From Paenibacillus ginsengarvi (GTDB lineage: Bacteria; Bacillota; Bacilli; Paenibacillales; NBRC-103111), in assembly GCF_003626695.1 (NCBI RefSeq), contig NZ_RBAH01000043.1:1-42256 (forward strand): a DNA stretch of 42,256 nt, given 5' to 3'. A program made the translations under genes and the position numbers. A model generated the notes under the pieces. The model was not told where the DNA came from. It ran no database searches and was given only the letters and a program-made list of their open reading frames with translations. Shown here in pieces: positions 8,233 to 15,718 of the stretch. Numbering within the stretch: the first letter of the stretch is position 1; the number at the start of each line of letters is the position of its first letter.

Positions 8233-9075
8233 TTACTTGATGCCGGAATAAACGAAAGCCTTGACGATTTGCTTGGAAGCGAATAGGTACACGATTAGAA
8301 TCGGTACGACCAGCACGACGTTGCCGGCCATAATGATGTGCCAGTTGCTGATCCCCTCCGTCTCCCGGAGCATGGCGATCCCCATCGTCAGCGGCCTTAC
8401 GGCGGCCGAATCGGTCATAACGAGCGGCCAGAAATAGTCGTTCCAATGGCTGACGAAGCTGAACAGCGTAATCGTAGCCAGCGCCGGCATCGACATCGGG
8501 ATCATGATTTTGCGGATAATGCTGAACTCGCTGGCGTTGTCGAGCCTGGCGGCCTCGATAATTTCGTTCGGGATCTGCATGAAATATTGCCGCAGCAGGA
8601 AAATACCGAAGGCGTTCGACATGAACGGAATAATTTGCGGCAGCAGCGACTTGATCAGCCCCCAGTCCGCCAGCATCAAGTATACGGGGATAAACGTCAC
8701 TTGCCCGGGAATCATGAACGCCAGCAGCACCATACCGAACAGCAGCTCTTTACCCGCGAACTTGTATTTGGCGAACGCGTAGGCGGCCGGGATCATGACG
8801 ATCCATTGCAGCAAGATGATGGAACCGGTAATGAGCACCGAGTTTCGGGCATAGGTGAGAAACGGTCCGGCCTTCAGCGCATTCGCGAAATTAACCCATT
8901 GCGGCCAGGCCGGAATCCACGTAGGCGGAAAGGCGAGCGTTTCTTCGAACGTCTGGAGCGACGTCGAGATCATCCACAGAAACGGGAAAACGAATACGAT
9001 CAGAACGACGGCTTTGAGCAGAAGGCCGAGCGTCCGGCCGGCAAGCTTTGCATAAATCACGGTTTGAATCGGCAC
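8233..9075 (-). CDS. ABC sugar permease, UgpE/MalG-like
   Basis: A 280-aa integral membrane protein with six predicted transmembrane segments. The first follows a short cytoplasmic N-terminus (LLLKAVVLIVFVFPFLWMI). The cytoplasmic EAA loop that docks onto the ATPase reads EIIEAARLDNASEFSIIRKIMIP, with asparagine where many homologues have the conserved glycine. The start is a GTG at 9075 preceded by a GGGGA..GGGG stretch very close to the codon. It lies between permease 1 (30 nt upstream) and the SBP. With its partner it forms the membrane channel of the importer. Confidence 0.9.
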   Translation of the reverse strand: MPIQTVIYAKLAGRTLGLLLKAVVLIVFVFPFLWMISTSLQTFEETLAFPPTWIPAWPQWVNFANALKAGPFLTYARNSVLITGSIILLQWIVMIPAAYAFAKYKFAGKELLFGMVLLAFMIPGQVTFIPVYLMLADWGLIKSLLPQIIPFMSNAFGIFLLRQYFMQIPNEIIEAARLDNASEFSIIRKIMIPMSMPALATITLFSFVSHWNDYFWPLVMTDSAAVRPLTMGIAMLRETEGISNWHIIMAGNVVLVVPILIVYLFASKQIVKAFVYSGIK

Positions 9076-9104
9076 CCCTTTCCCCGAGTTGAGTCCCCGG
9101 CGGC

Positions 9105-9983
9105 TTACTGATAATGCACTTTCTTCGCCAGCAGCCGGAAGTACAGGAACGTCAGCAGCGCAATGATCGCCATCAGCACAACCCCGGTTGCGGAAGCGTA
9201 ACCGATGCTGTTCGTCCGGAATTCGTAAATGTAGTACACGAGCGTCGTAGTCGCTGTATTCGGGCCGCCGCCCGTCATGATTTTCACGGTGTCGAATACT
9301 TTAAACGAGCCGATCGTCATAATGACGAGGATGAAAAACAATTGCGGCGAAATCATGGGCAGCGTAATTTTGTAAAACACCTTGAATCGGCTCGCATTAT
9401 CGAGCGCGGCCGCTTCGTAGATGCTGGGCGGGATGCTTTGCAGCGCGGCGACGATAATAAGCGTATAGTAACCGAGGTTTTGCCACACCGAGACGATTAT
9501 GACCGACATCATCGCCGTGCTGGAGCTTTGCAGCCAGGGAGAAGGCGGCATGCCGAGCGATTTCAGCACGAAGTTGAGAATGCCGTGGCTCGGCTCCATC
9601 AGCCACATCCACACAAGCGCAACCGACACGATCGATATAATATGAGGCGTAAAAATACCGGCCTGCACGACTGCGTTAAACTTTGTCTTCTTGTTCAGCC
9701 ATACCGCGATCGCCATCGACAGCAGCATTGTCAGCGCGACGACGCCGACCGTGTAGACCGCCGTATTGAACAAAGCGCTGTAAAAATCTTCGCGGGAAAA
9801 AATTTGCGTATAGTTATCCAGTCCGATGAATTTGCTCTTGTCCTTGTTCATCAGATTATATTTGTAAAAGCTTAGCTTGATTAAATAAAGGACCGGGTAA
9901 ATAACGAACAGGACGATACCGAGCATCGCCGGCAGCACCATCACGTACGGACGAATCGCTTCCCAAACTTTGCGTTTATCCAT
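9105..9983 (-). CDS. ABC sugar permease, UgpA/MalF-like
   Basis: A 292-aa membrane protein with six predicted helices, the first at about residues 14-36. The EAA loop is SIYEAAALDNASRFKVFYKITLP, again DNAS instead of the usual DGA. The ATG at 9983 overlaps the end of the ATPase gene by 8 nt (ATGGATAA), which indicates translational coupling. A purine-rich AAGAGGG lies upstream. It pairs with the next permease to form the heterodimeric translocation pore. Confidence 0.9.
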   Translation of the reverse strand: MDKRKVWEAIRPYVMVLPAMLGIVLFVIYPVLYLIKLSFYKYNLMNKDKSKFIGLDNYTQIFSREDFYSALFNTAVYTVGVVALTMLLSMAIAVWLNKKTKFNAVVQAGIFTPHIISIVSVALVWMWLMEPSHGILNFVLKSLGMPPSPWLQSSSTAMMSVIIVSVWQNLGYYTLIIVAALQSIPPSIYEAAALDNASRFKVFYKITLPMISPQLFFILVIMTIGSFKVFDTVKIMTGGGPNTATTTLVYYIYEFRTNSIGYASATGVVLMAIIALLTFLYFRLLAKKVHYQ

Positions 9984-11028
9984 GCCGCCGCCCTCTTAAC
10001 GCCTGCAAATAGCCGCCGAAGCGGGCATCGCCGCGGTCGATCCGTCCTTCATCGGCTCCGAAAAAATACAAATTGGAGTCGGACACGCTAACGTATACAT
10101 CCTGATCGACGGAAAACCGGTCTTCCGTGCATTTGATCATAAAGGCGTGCGGCCCCGAACGGACCTGGTAGATCGTTTCCGAACCGAGCATTTCCCGTGT
10201 CGCGATCGTACCGCGCACCGAGTAATGCGCATCCGCGGCGTCCGTGGACAGTTCCGCGCCTTCCGGGCGGAATCCGAATCTCACCCCGTCCGCGCCAAGG
10301 TCGCCGATGTTCATCGGCGGAACTCCGATAAACTGGGCCGCGAATAAATTGCTCGGCTGACGGTAGATGACTTCCGGGGCGGCTTCCTGCTGGATTTGCC
10401 CGTGGTTCATCAGAACGATTTTGTCGGCCATCGACATCGCCTCGACCTGATCGTGCGTCACATACACGAACGTCGAGCCGAGCTTCCGGTGCAATTCGAT
10501 CAATTCAATGCGCATTTGCACCCTCAGCTTGGCGTCCAGATTGGACAGCGGCTCATCCATGAGAAAAACGGCCGGCTTCTTCACCATCGCCCGGGCGAGA
10601 GCTACCCGCTGGCGCTGTCCGCCGGATAACGTCGACGGCTTGCGGTCCAGAAACGGGCGCAGTCCGACCGTTTCGCTGATGCTCTCCACAAGGCGGGTCC
10701 GTTCCTCCTTCGCGACCTTGTTGTTTTTGAGTCCGAACTCGATATTTTCCCGTACGGACATCGTCGGGTAAATGGCGTAGTTCTGAAACACCATGGCCAC
10801 TCCTCGCTGCCCCGGGGCTACGCGCGTCACATCCGTGCCGCCGATGCGGATCTCCCCCGACGTTTGCTTGTCGAGCCCGGCGATCATACGAAGCAGCGTC
10901 GTTTTGCCGCAGCCGGACGGACCGACGAGAACGGTGAACTTGCCGTCCTCGATCGTCAAATTCAAGTTTGGAATAATCACGTTTTTATCGAACGATTGCG
11001 TAACCTGCACAAACTCGATGGATGCCAA
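9976..11028 (-). CDS. ABC sugar importer ATPase (UgpC/MsmX-like, with TOBE domain)
   Basis: A 350-aa cytoplasmic ATPase that powers the importer. Motifs in order are Walker A GPSGCGKTT (residues about 37-45), Q-loop FQNYAIYP, signature LSGGQRQR, Walker B VFLMDEP and the H-loop histidine in VTHDQ. A C-terminal TOBE-type regulatory region contains FGFRPE. The start is TTG at 11028 with AGGAGG 6 nt upstream; no ATG is better placed. It is the first gene of the operon. Many Bacillales share one MsmX ATPase among importers, so a dedicated copy here is notable and typical of Ugp-type loci. Confidence 0.93.
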   Translation of the reverse strand: MASIEFVQVTQSFDKNVIIPNLNLTIEDGKFTVLVGPSGCGKTTLLRMIAGLDKQTSGEIRIGGTDVTRVAPGQRGVAMVFQNYAIYPTMSVRENIEFGLKNNKVAKEERTRLVESISETVGLRPFLDRKPSTLSGGQRQRVALARAMVKKPAVFLMDEPLSNLDAKLRVQMRIELIELHRKLGSTFVYVTHDQVEAMSMADKIVLMNHGQIQQEAAPEVIYRQPSNLFAAQFIGVPPMNIGDLGADGVRFGFRPEGAELSTDAADAHYSVRGTIATREMLGSETIYQVRSGPHAFMIKCTEDRFSVDQDVYVSVSDSNLYFFGADEGRIDRGDARFGGYLQALRGRRHG

Positions 11029-11187
11029 GTAAGTCCTCCTCCTCTTCCTTCTTCATGCCTGCTTGCTTGAAATCGGACCACGTTTATCGTTTGAATCGCG
11101 TTTTCCATCCCCTTCGGTACATGTAATAGCTCATTTACTTTTGTTCTCTTATGCTCGATTTCATTTTATTAGCGATTTGTTTTCGCA

Positions 11188-11216
11188 TTATTATGCACAT
11201 ATAAATATTATGTAAA
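11188..11216 (-). promoter_or_regulatory. Sigma-A-like promoter of the Ugp-like operon
   Basis: Read on the minus strand, TTTACA (11211-11216) is followed by a 17-nt spacer and TAATAA (11188-11193). An alternative is CATAAT (11190-11195) with a 15-nt spacer. It lies about 160 bp upstream of the ATPase start. The rest of 11265-11470 has no recognisable gene. Confidence 0.5.
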
Positions 11217-11251
11217 GACAAAACGATCCTTGCAATCGCTACCAATAGCGT

Positions 11252-11265
11252 AGAAAACGTTTTCC
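11252..11265. promoter_or_regulatory. cre / LacI-type operator upstream of the Ugp-like operon
   Basis: AGAAAACGTTTTCC contains the perfect palindrome GAAAACGTTTTC (11253-11264). It matches the CcpA cre consensus at 12 of 14 positions. It lies upstream of the candidate promoter (about -70), so activation, or repression of another promoter, cannot be separated. Confidence 0.55.
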
Positions 11266-11474
11266 TTAACGACATTTACGATGAACGTCGCTATAGATTA
11301 ACGGGCTTTACAGCGACCGCTTGCTCTTCGTACAGATGACAAGCAGCACCAGTATGCCACTCGATACATCCATATGCGTATGAACCCCCATCTTATGCAA
11401 GTTTTTGCTCGAAATTGTTCAGTGTAACTTGAATTCAAACAACCGTCAGCCCTATTTACGCAGCCCGACCAACG

Positions 11475-11512
11475 CAAAAAAACCGCCGGCAGCGTCGCTG
11501 CTCATGGCGGTC
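11475..11512 (-). terminator. Strong rho-independent terminator of the 61-aa gene
   Basis: On the minus strand ACCGCC..GCAGC pairs with GCTGC..GGCGGT and is followed by seven T residues. It ends 28 bp past the stop codon of the small gene. Confidence 0.85.
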
Positions 11513-11539
11513 TCGGGGGAAAGGGACGTGCAGAGAATA

Positions 11540-11725
11540 TTAATGATCTCCCCGGCTGTTCGTCGCTTCGTTTAAATATTCGTTTTCGGGCCCGTCTTCG
11601 TTCGGATTGTTGTTCTTGATAACGCTAAGTCGCCCGCTTCTCAGCTCGCCATGCTCGTTCGTATCCGGCGTCTGGTTGTCGCTCGGCGCGGCATCGTGCT
11701 TGTTGTTGTTATATTTGTTCGACAT
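11540..11725 (-). CDS. Small Asn/Asp-rich hydrophilic protein, unknown function
   Basis: A 61-aa protein, very polar and rich in N, D, E, with no hydrophobic core, signal or cysteine, and probably disordered. The ATG at 11725 has AGGAAGGAGA 7 nt upstream, which decides the start over an in-frame ATG at 11770. A GNRA-tetraloop hairpin lies immediately upstream of the ribosome site. It has its own strong terminator, so it is transcribed as a short independent message (or the end of one). I do not recognise a family; it is not a typical small acid-soluble spore protein. Confidence 0.65.
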   Translation of the reverse strand: MSNKYNNNKHDAAPSDNQTPDTNEHGELRSGRLSVIKNNNPNEDGPENEYLNEATNSRGDH

Positions 11726-11744
11726 GAGAGTCTCCTTCCTGGGC

Positions 11745-11762
11745 GCTTTGCTTTCGCAAAGC
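11745..11762 (-). promoter_or_regulatory. GNRA-tetraloop hairpin just upstream of the ribosome site
   Basis: On the minus strand GCTTTGC-GAAA-GCAAAGC forms a 7-bp perfect stem with a GAAA tetraloop. It ends a few nt before the AGGAAGGAGA ribosome site of the 61-aa gene. A stabiliser of the mRNA 5' end or a translation-control element are both possible. Confidence 0.45.
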
Positions 11763-11839
11763 ATGTCCACACGTAGGATACCTCGGCTTGTTCCATTTTA
11801 TGCAGCTGCTGGTTATTGCCCAGCCTCGTTCGCCCTGCG

Positions 11840-12988
11840 TTACAAGACAGACTCTTTCAATATAAATCCCGCCGCGCCGTGTATAAAACCGCCCGATGCG
11901 AGATAGTCGTAAACAGTTTTTTGCAGCGACGTGTCCCGCGGGAAGCTCGGCAAATCTTCGAGCTTCGTGCCAAAGCCGAACACCCGCTCAAGCGTTTGCT
12001 TCTCGTCCGATTTGACCGGCGTTACGTTATAATCGCTTTGGAAGCGGACGATGTTCGAATCGGCCGGCAGCAATCGCGGAAGCTGAGGCGCGAGCAGCCA
12101 GGACGAGCAGACGAAACCCTTGAACGGATTTCCCGGGTAAAACTCGGCCGCAAACGCGATCGCCGTCCGGTACGATTCCCGGCACAGCTCGTAAGTCATT
12201 TTGCCCGATGCCGGAATGTGCACGTCCAGTACGTTATCGCCCGGTTGCAGCACAAGTTCCCACTCCCGGTCCGACAGACGGACCGGCTCCCGGACAGCGG
12301 CGGCGTTGGCGATCGGATTCCCGGTATGTACTTTTCCGTCATAATCGTAAACCGACAGCCAGCCGCCCTCGGGATCATATACGCCGTTCGTACCGTCCGC
12401 CTGACCGTCCGCCCGGAAGCGGACACCGGACTCGGCCAGGACGGCGATGACGCCGCTCGATCGGTTGCGAAACGCCTTGAACGGCTTGTTATAGGCCATA
12501 AACGCAAACTGAAACCGGCCCAATTGAAACAGCCTTCCGGTCATATGGCGAATCAGCCAACCAACTTGCCCGAGCCCCCACTCTCCATGCTCGCTGTAAT
12601 ACTGCTGCATCCAGATCGCCATATCGCCGAGCGTATCGATCCATATCCGCTCCGATATGCCCTTCGCTTTGTAGATGTTGATCATTTGCGGCAATGCGCC
12701 CATGTAAACGACAGCCGCCAGCATGGCGCCATGCGGACCGGATTCCAGCAGCCGTTTGTTCGTTTCGTTTGCGGGCTCCGTTTTGTCCACGAAAAGTTCC
12801 CGATGAAACTGTCTGGCAAGGGCGGCCAAGCGCTCATCTTCCCGAATCAGCGCCGCTTCGTGCTGGATTGCCTGAGCTGCTTCCTCCGGCAAACGAATCT
12901 CACGGCAAGCCCTTTCCATATAAGCCGGCTGCAAAAAATCGACGACGCCGTCCTCTGCGGCCAGTCCCTTCAGCCAATCTCCCAGCAA
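11840..12988 (-). CDS. Acyltransferase-domain protein (NAT_N + GNAT_C type)
   Basis: A 382-aa soluble protein. The length and pattern fit proteins annotated as acyltransferase domain-containing: an N-terminal NAT_N-like helical domain (MLGDWLKGLAAEDG...), then a GNAT_C-like region with GLGQVGWLIRHMTGRLFQLGRFQF, then a beta-rich segment containing LSVYDYDGKVHTGNPI and VLDVHIPASGKMTYELCRES. The family assignment is from memory. The start is TTG at 12988 with a run of G residues 6 nt upstream. It lies 47 nt downstream of a GNAT acetyltransferase on the same strand, so the two are probably one operon. The substrate is unknown; no terminator is clear within 11763-11839. Confidence 0.7.
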   Translation of the reverse strand: MLGDWLKGLAAEDGVVDFLQPAYMERACREIRLPEEAAQAIQHEAALIREDERLAALARQFHRELFVDKTEPANETNKRLLESGPHGAMLAAVVYMGALPQMINIYKAKGISERIWIDTLGDMAIWMQQYYSEHGEWGLGQVGWLIRHMTGRLFQLGRFQFAFMAYNKPFKAFRNRSSGVIAVLAESGVRFRADGQADGTNGVYDPEGGWLSVYDYDGKVHTGNPIANAAAVREPVRLSDREWELVLQPGDNVLDVHIPASGKMTYELCRESYRTAIAFAAEFYPGNPFKGFVCSSWLLAPQLPRLLPADSNIVRFQSDYNVTPVKSDEKQTLERVFGFGTKLEDLPSFPRDTSLQKTVYDYLASGGFIHGAAGFILKESVL

Positions 12989-13035
12989 AGCGTTCCCCCC
13001 GCTTTCTTAACCGCTGCCCGCGTTCCCCGGCTCCA

Positions 13036-13707
13036 TCAGATCGGCAGCAGCTTGATCGTATCCAATCTCTCCAGCCCTCGAATCATGTCGTACCACGAAT
13101 CCGGCTTCCGTTCCTGAATCGCATAATACGTTTGCAGGAAACGGGAAACAAGCGCCGCCGGAAGCTCCTGAACCGATTCGTCATAGGACAGGAAGCAAAA
13201 GTCTAGCCCGCTGACCGCTTCGCCGTTCAACTCCCACGACGGATGGACATACGGGAAATCGAGCCGCCGGTAACCGAGATGCGACAGCACTTCCCTGCGT
13301 ACGAACGGGTCCATCGGCTTAATGCCGCCGAAGGCGTGCTCCTCCACCAAGTACGGGTTATAAATTTCCGCAAACATACCAGTCAGCTTGCCGCCGCACT
13401 GCCGCACCCATTCGAGGAGATCGCTCTGTCTGCGCTGAGCCAAAAAACGCCCGATGCCGAGCCCCTCCCGCCCGATAATCGTAAAATCGGTCATCGCCAC
13501 GCCCATATCCGGGTAATACCGGTATTCCGTAGCGCCCACCACTTCGCCTTCATGCACCGCGACGACAACGCGCAGCCCTTCATCCTTCAGCGGCTCGGCC
13601 CACAGGTCGTAAGCGAGCACCTCCTCGGGCGGAAACACCCGCCCCATCAGCTCGTGCATTTGCCGGAAATACGTGTCTTCTATACTTGTAATGCGTACGA
13701 ATTCCAC
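13036..13707 (-). CDS. GNAT-family N-acetyltransferase
   Basis: A 223-aa acetyl-CoA-dependent transferase. The acetyl-CoA pyrophosphate loop is REGLGIGRFL, matching the R/Q-x-x-G-x-G/A motif A. Preceding strands include VVVAVHEGEVVGATEYRYY and AMTDFTII. The start is GTG at 13707 with AAAGGAG about 10 nt upstream. Downstream is the NAT_N/GNAT_C-type protein. Upstream and divergent is an ABC exporter pair, so a link to a small exported or modified metabolite is conceivable but unproven. Confidence 0.82.
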   Translation of the reverse strand: MEFVRITSIEDTYFRQMHELMGRVFPPEEVLAYDLWAEPLKDEGLRVVVAVHEGEVVGATEYRYYPDMGVAMTDFTIIGREGLGIGRFLAQRRQSDLLEWVRQCGGKLTGMFAEIYNPYLVEEHAFGGIKPMDPFVRREVLSHLGYRRLDFPYVHPSWELNGEAVSGLDFCFLSYDESVQELPAALVSRFLQTYYAIQERKPDSWYDMIRGLERLDTIKLLPI

Positions 13708-13783
13708 AAAAACTCACTCCTTTCATACGGATCATTGTAGCAGAAAACGAATCGGAAAGGCGAGACCGATTTACGGGAAAACT

Positions 13784-13796
13784 TGAACCAGGTTCA
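13784..13796. repeat. TGAACC-A-GGTTCA inverted repeat
   Basis: A perfect 6-1-6 inverted repeat in the 253-bp region between the divergent acetyltransferase and ABC exporter genes. It is operator-like and lies upstream of both. Confidence 0.35.
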
Positions 13797-13867
13797 CCAT
13801 GCATGAACACTCTCGTTATGCAGCGGTAATTCCAGCGCCCCGCCGTACGAAACGACCCATTCGGCAG

Positions 13868-13896
13868 TTGACGCAACGCGCCGAATCTTCTACAGT
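13868..13896 (+). promoter_or_regulatory. Promoter of the ABC exporter operon
   Basis: TTGACG (13868-13873), a 17-bp spacer and TACAGT (13891-13896). It lies about 65 bp before the first exporter ATG. Confidence 0.5.
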
Positions 13897-13960
13897 TACT
13901 ATCATCGGTTTCTCGGACTTCATGAAATTTGGACACGAACGGAAGGAGACATAGAGCCTA

Positions 13961-15718
13961 ATGCCCGCCTTCAAAATTCCAATGCGCCAGTACGTCGGCT
14001 TGCTCAGCCGGTATTTGCGCGCCCAGCGGTCTTCGATCGTTTGGCTTGCCGTTTTGCTTATCGCCGGGCTGCTGATGCAGCTTGTCAATCCGCAGCTGAT
14101 CCGCTATTTTATCGACTCGGCCCAGGGGACGGATACGACCCGGGCGTTATGGATCGCCGCCGCTCTGTTCATCGGCGTCTCGCTCGTCCAGCAAGTCGTT
14201 ACGGTTATCGCTACCTACATCAGCGAGAACGTCGGCTGGATCGCCACCAACAAGCTGAGAGGGGACGTCGCCGACCACTGCCTCCGCCTAGATATGACGT
14301 TCCACAAATCGCATACGACCGGCTCGATTATCGAACGCGTGGACGGGGATATTAACGCGCTCGCCAACTTTTTCTCGAACTTCGTCATTACGCTCATCAG
14401 CAACCTGCTGCTCGTCGTCGGCATTCTCGTCCTGCTGCTGCGCGAAGGCTGGATCGTCGGCGCCGCGATGGCCGTCTTCGTCGTCCTCGCCATCTATGCG
14501 ATCCAATATATCCGCAAATTTGCGATCCCCCACTGGGGCAAGCTGCGCCAGATAAGCGCCGAATTTTACGGCTTTTTGGGCGAGCATCTGGAAGGGACCG
14601 AGGATACCCGCGCCAATGGAGCTAGCGGTTATGTGATGCACAAATTTTACTCGCTGCTGCGAAAATGGCTGCCGATCCGCATTCGCGCCTTTCTCGGCTG
14701 GGCGTCGATGTGGATTACGACACTCGTCGTGTTTACGATCGGCAACGCGATCGCCTTTGCGCTGAGCGCCTACTTATATAAGAAGGGTGCCATTTCGATC
14801 GGCACCGTTTATATGATCTTTTATTACACCGAGCTGATGGCGAAGCCGATCGAGAAAATCCGCACCCAGATGGAAGATCTGCAAAAGGCCGACGCCAGCA
14901 TCGTCCGCATCCGGCAGCTGCTGGATACGGAGCCGGCCATTCGCGACGGAGCGGCGGGGACCCCGCTTCCCGAAGGCGCGCTTTCCGTTGAATTCGATCG
15001 CGTATCGTTCGCCTATGAATCAGGTAAACCGACGCTGGACACCGTAGATTTCCGGCTCGAGCCCGGACAGGTGCTAGGCCTGCTGGGGCGAACCGGCAGT
15101 GGTAAAACGACGCTCGCACGGCTTCTCGTCCGGTTCTACGATCCGCAGGAAGGCGAAATCCGCTTCGGCGGCGTTCCGATCCGGGAGGCCAAACTGGGCG
15201 ATCTGCGCCGCAGCGTAGGCATGGTGACGCAAAACATCGAAATTTTTCAAGGAACGGTCCGCGATAATTTGACGTTTTACGACCCGGACGTTCCGGACGA
15301 GCGGATCGCGGCGGTGCTCGCCGAGCTCGGACTGGGCGACTGGTACCGCTCGCTGCCCGCCGGTCTGGACACGGTGCTGGAGTCGGGCGGCGGCGGCTTG
15401 TCCGCCGGGGAAGCGCAGCTGCTCGCCTTCGCCCGCGTTTTCCTGACCGATCCCGGTCTCGTCATTATGGACGAGGCGTCGTCCCGTCTCGATCCCGCGA
15501 CCGAGCAGCGGCTCGAAGCCGCCGTCACGAAGCTGCTGCACGGGCGAACGTGCATCATTATCGCCCACAGACTCGCCACCGTGCAGCGCGCCGACTGCAT
15601 TCTCATCCTGGATCAAGGGTGTATCGCCGAGTTCGGCAACCGGGAGGAACTGGCCGCAAACCCGGATTCCCGCTTTAGCCGGATGCTGGAAGTTGGCATG
15701 GAGGAGGAGCTCGTATGA
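13961..15718 (+). CDS. ABC exporter half-transporter 1 (membrane + ATPase, catalytic Glu present)
   Basis: A 585-aa half-transporter with an N-terminal six-helix exporter domain (about 1-310) and a C-terminal nucleotide-binding domain. Walker A GRTGSGKTT is at about 376-384. The signature is LSAGE at about 480-484 instead of LSGGQ. Walker B is IMDE, with the catalytic glutamate at about 505, and the switch histidine (AHR) is at about 536. AAAGGAGAC lies 12-13 nt before the ATG. The next gene overlaps it by 4 nt (ATGA), so the two products are made together. With its partner it forms a heterodimeric exporter of the BmrC/BmrD or TM287/288 type. The exported substrate is unknown (drug, peptide or lipid). 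Confidence 0.93.
   Translation: MPAFKIPMRQYVGLLSRYLRAQRSSIVWLAVLLIAGLLMQLVNPQLIRYFIDSAQGTDTTRALWIAAALFIGVSLVQQVVTVIATYISENVGWIATNKLRGDVADHCLRLDMTFHKSHTTGSIIERVDGDINALANFFSNFVITLISNLLLVVGILVLLLREGWIVGAAMAVFVVLAIYAIQYIRKFAIPHWGKLRQISAEFYGFLGEHLEGTEDTRANGASGYVMHKFYSLLRKWLPIRIRAFLGWASMWITTLVVFTIGNAIAFALSAYLYKKGAISIGTVYMIFYYTELMAKPIEKIRTQMEDLQKADASIVRIRQLLDTEPAIRDGAAGTPLPEGALSVEFDRVSFAYESGKPTLDTVDFRLEPGQVLGLLGRTGSGKTTLARLLVRFYDPQEGEIRFGGVPIREAKLGDLRRSVGMVTQNIEIFQGTVRDNLTFYDPDVPDERIAAVLAELGLGDWYRSLPAGLDTVLESGGGGLSAGEAQLLAFARVFLTDPGLVIMDEASSRLDPATEQRLEAAVTKLLHGRTCIIIAHRLATVQRADCILILDQGCIAEFGNREELAANPDSRFSRMLEVGMEEELV

Noticed and set aside
11270..11474. Minus-strand fragment (HLYEEQAVAVKPVNL-like text) as a transposase remnant
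   Set aside because: Too short, stops on both sides and no family match I can justify.
11816..13117. Long 433-aa plus-strand frame over the acyltransferase gene
   Set aside because: No ribosome site, arginine-rich shadow text; the minus strand holds the real gene with a start and conserved blocks.
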